NCBI RefSeq assembly: GCF_000961095.1 | Contig: NZ_CP011058.1 | Coordinates: 893,501-957,500 of the forward strand | Length of the DNA stretch: 64,000 nucleotides | Source of the DNA: Paenibacillus beijingensis | GTDB lineage: Bacteria > Bacillota > Bacilli > Paenibacillales > Paenibacillaceae | Direction of reading: 5' to 3' | Shown here: positions 63,620 through 64,000 of the stretch, in pieces | Position numbering within the stretch: position 1 is the first letter of the stretch | Layout: each line of letters starts with the position of its first letter | Position numbers and translations under genes: made by a program | Notes under the pieces: generated by a model | Told to the model about the DNA's origin: nothing | The model's database searches: none | The model's input: the letters and a program-made list of their open reading frames with translations, nothing else

Positions 63620-64000
63620 TCAGTGCCGGCCGTCATATTCGGTCACCGCTTCGGGATAGGGCCGGGTCCAGCTGTGGTCCTCCCGCATCTGTTCATCGGT
63701 CTTCAAATAATAGTCATAGCGCACTCTGCCCGGCCGGTCCGGAAGTGGATCGTCCCAGGTGGTGTCCATATGGTACCAGCGGCCGCCGAGCAGCACCAGA
63801 TTCCATGCGTGGTCGCCGGAGGCGACCTTTCCTTCGACGATCCGGACCGGTATGCCGGCGGCGCTTAGCATTTTGTATGTAAGCAGCGCGTATCCTTGGC
63901 AGACCGCTTTGCCGTAACGGAGCGCCTCGTACGCCGTATAACGCTGCAGCGACTCATCGTAGGCTAGACGCCTGACGACCCAATCGTGAACAAACTTCAC
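63620..64000 (-). CDS. Transglutaminase-like domain protein (partial, continues past window)
   Basis: The C-terminal 126 residues are seen; the 5' end lies beyond base 64000. The papain-like triad of transglutaminase-core proteins is present: Cys in AVCQGYALLTYKML, His in GDHAWNLVLLGGRWYHMD, and Asp in MDTTWDDP. These bacterial proteins are usually secreted proteases or cross-linking enzymes with uncertain substrates. The 5' part would show whether there is a signal peptide or Cu-amine-oxidase-N domain. Confidence 0.88.
   Translation of the reverse strand: MKFVHDWVVRRLAYDESLQRYTAYEALRYGKAVCQGYALLTYKMLSAAGIPVRIVEGKVASGDHAWNLVLLGGRWYHMDTTWDDPLPDRPGRVRYDYYLKTDEQMREDHSWTRPYPEAVTEYDGRH

Overview
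The window looks like chromosome of a spore-forming, S-layer-bearing Gram-positive rod, most likely Paenibacillus or a close relative. Pointers are a triple SLH-domain protein, copper-amine-oxidase-N stalk domains, KapB, a CvfC/YpgR-type HEAT protein, a YkpA-like ABC-F ATPase, processive diacylglycerol glucosyltransferase and Bacillus-like EPS genes. This placement rests on gene content alone. Base composition is uneven: flanks are GC-rich, while about 14-34 kb (EPS core, two insertion sequences, decayed genes) is clearly AT-rich.

Layout. (1) 0.1-3.1 kb, minus: a polyprenyl-phosphate sugar transferase/GtrA fusion and a GT-C membrane protein behind a class II cyclic-di-GMP riboswitch. (2) 3.1-8.6 kb, minus: a run ending in a GT2 synthase with an N-terminal MshEN-like (c-di-GMP-binding family) region. 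(3) 8.8-25.4 kb, minus: a long Wzx-type exopolysaccharide operon: PilZ protein, Wzz/BY-kinase pair, structured leader, GalU, initiating sugar transferase, four GT4 enzymes, pyruvyltransferase, flippase, ManC, UDP-glucose dehydrogenase and an SLH protein. (4) 25.5-34.3 kb, mostly plus: a divergent Xre-type repressor gene, an IS66 element with intact target duplication, small genes, an acyltransferase, an IS701/IS4-like element, a ribbon-helix-helix/Wzy pair and several pseudogenes. (5) 34.6-64 kb: mainly core metabolism and housekeeping (GltB, KapB, UgtP, malic enzyme, ROK kinase, NlpC/P60 endopeptidase, CDF transporter, ABC-F, NAT, LuxR regulator, Gfo/Idh/MocA, MBL hydrolase, CvfC), with a second c-di-GMP-II riboswitch at 48.5 kb in front of an orphan 55-residue protein.

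How it fits together. Four separate c-di-GMP inputs lie within 48 kb (two riboswitches, one MshEN-like glycosyltransferase, one PilZ protein), three of them on surface-polysaccharide genes; no diguanylate cyclase is present. Superimposed is a local repressor circuit: five copies of a 15-bp palindrome (consensus GATACAnnnnGTATC) sit on the EPS promoter/xre intergenic region (three copies), before the acyltransferase, and inside the promoter of the RHH-wzy pair. The likely reading is one surface-polymer programme gated both by an Xre-type repressor and by c-di-GMP. The polymerase/modification arm shows heavy decay: a wzy remnant, an acetyltransferase with two in-frame stops, a frameshifted acyltransferase paralogue and three transposase loci.
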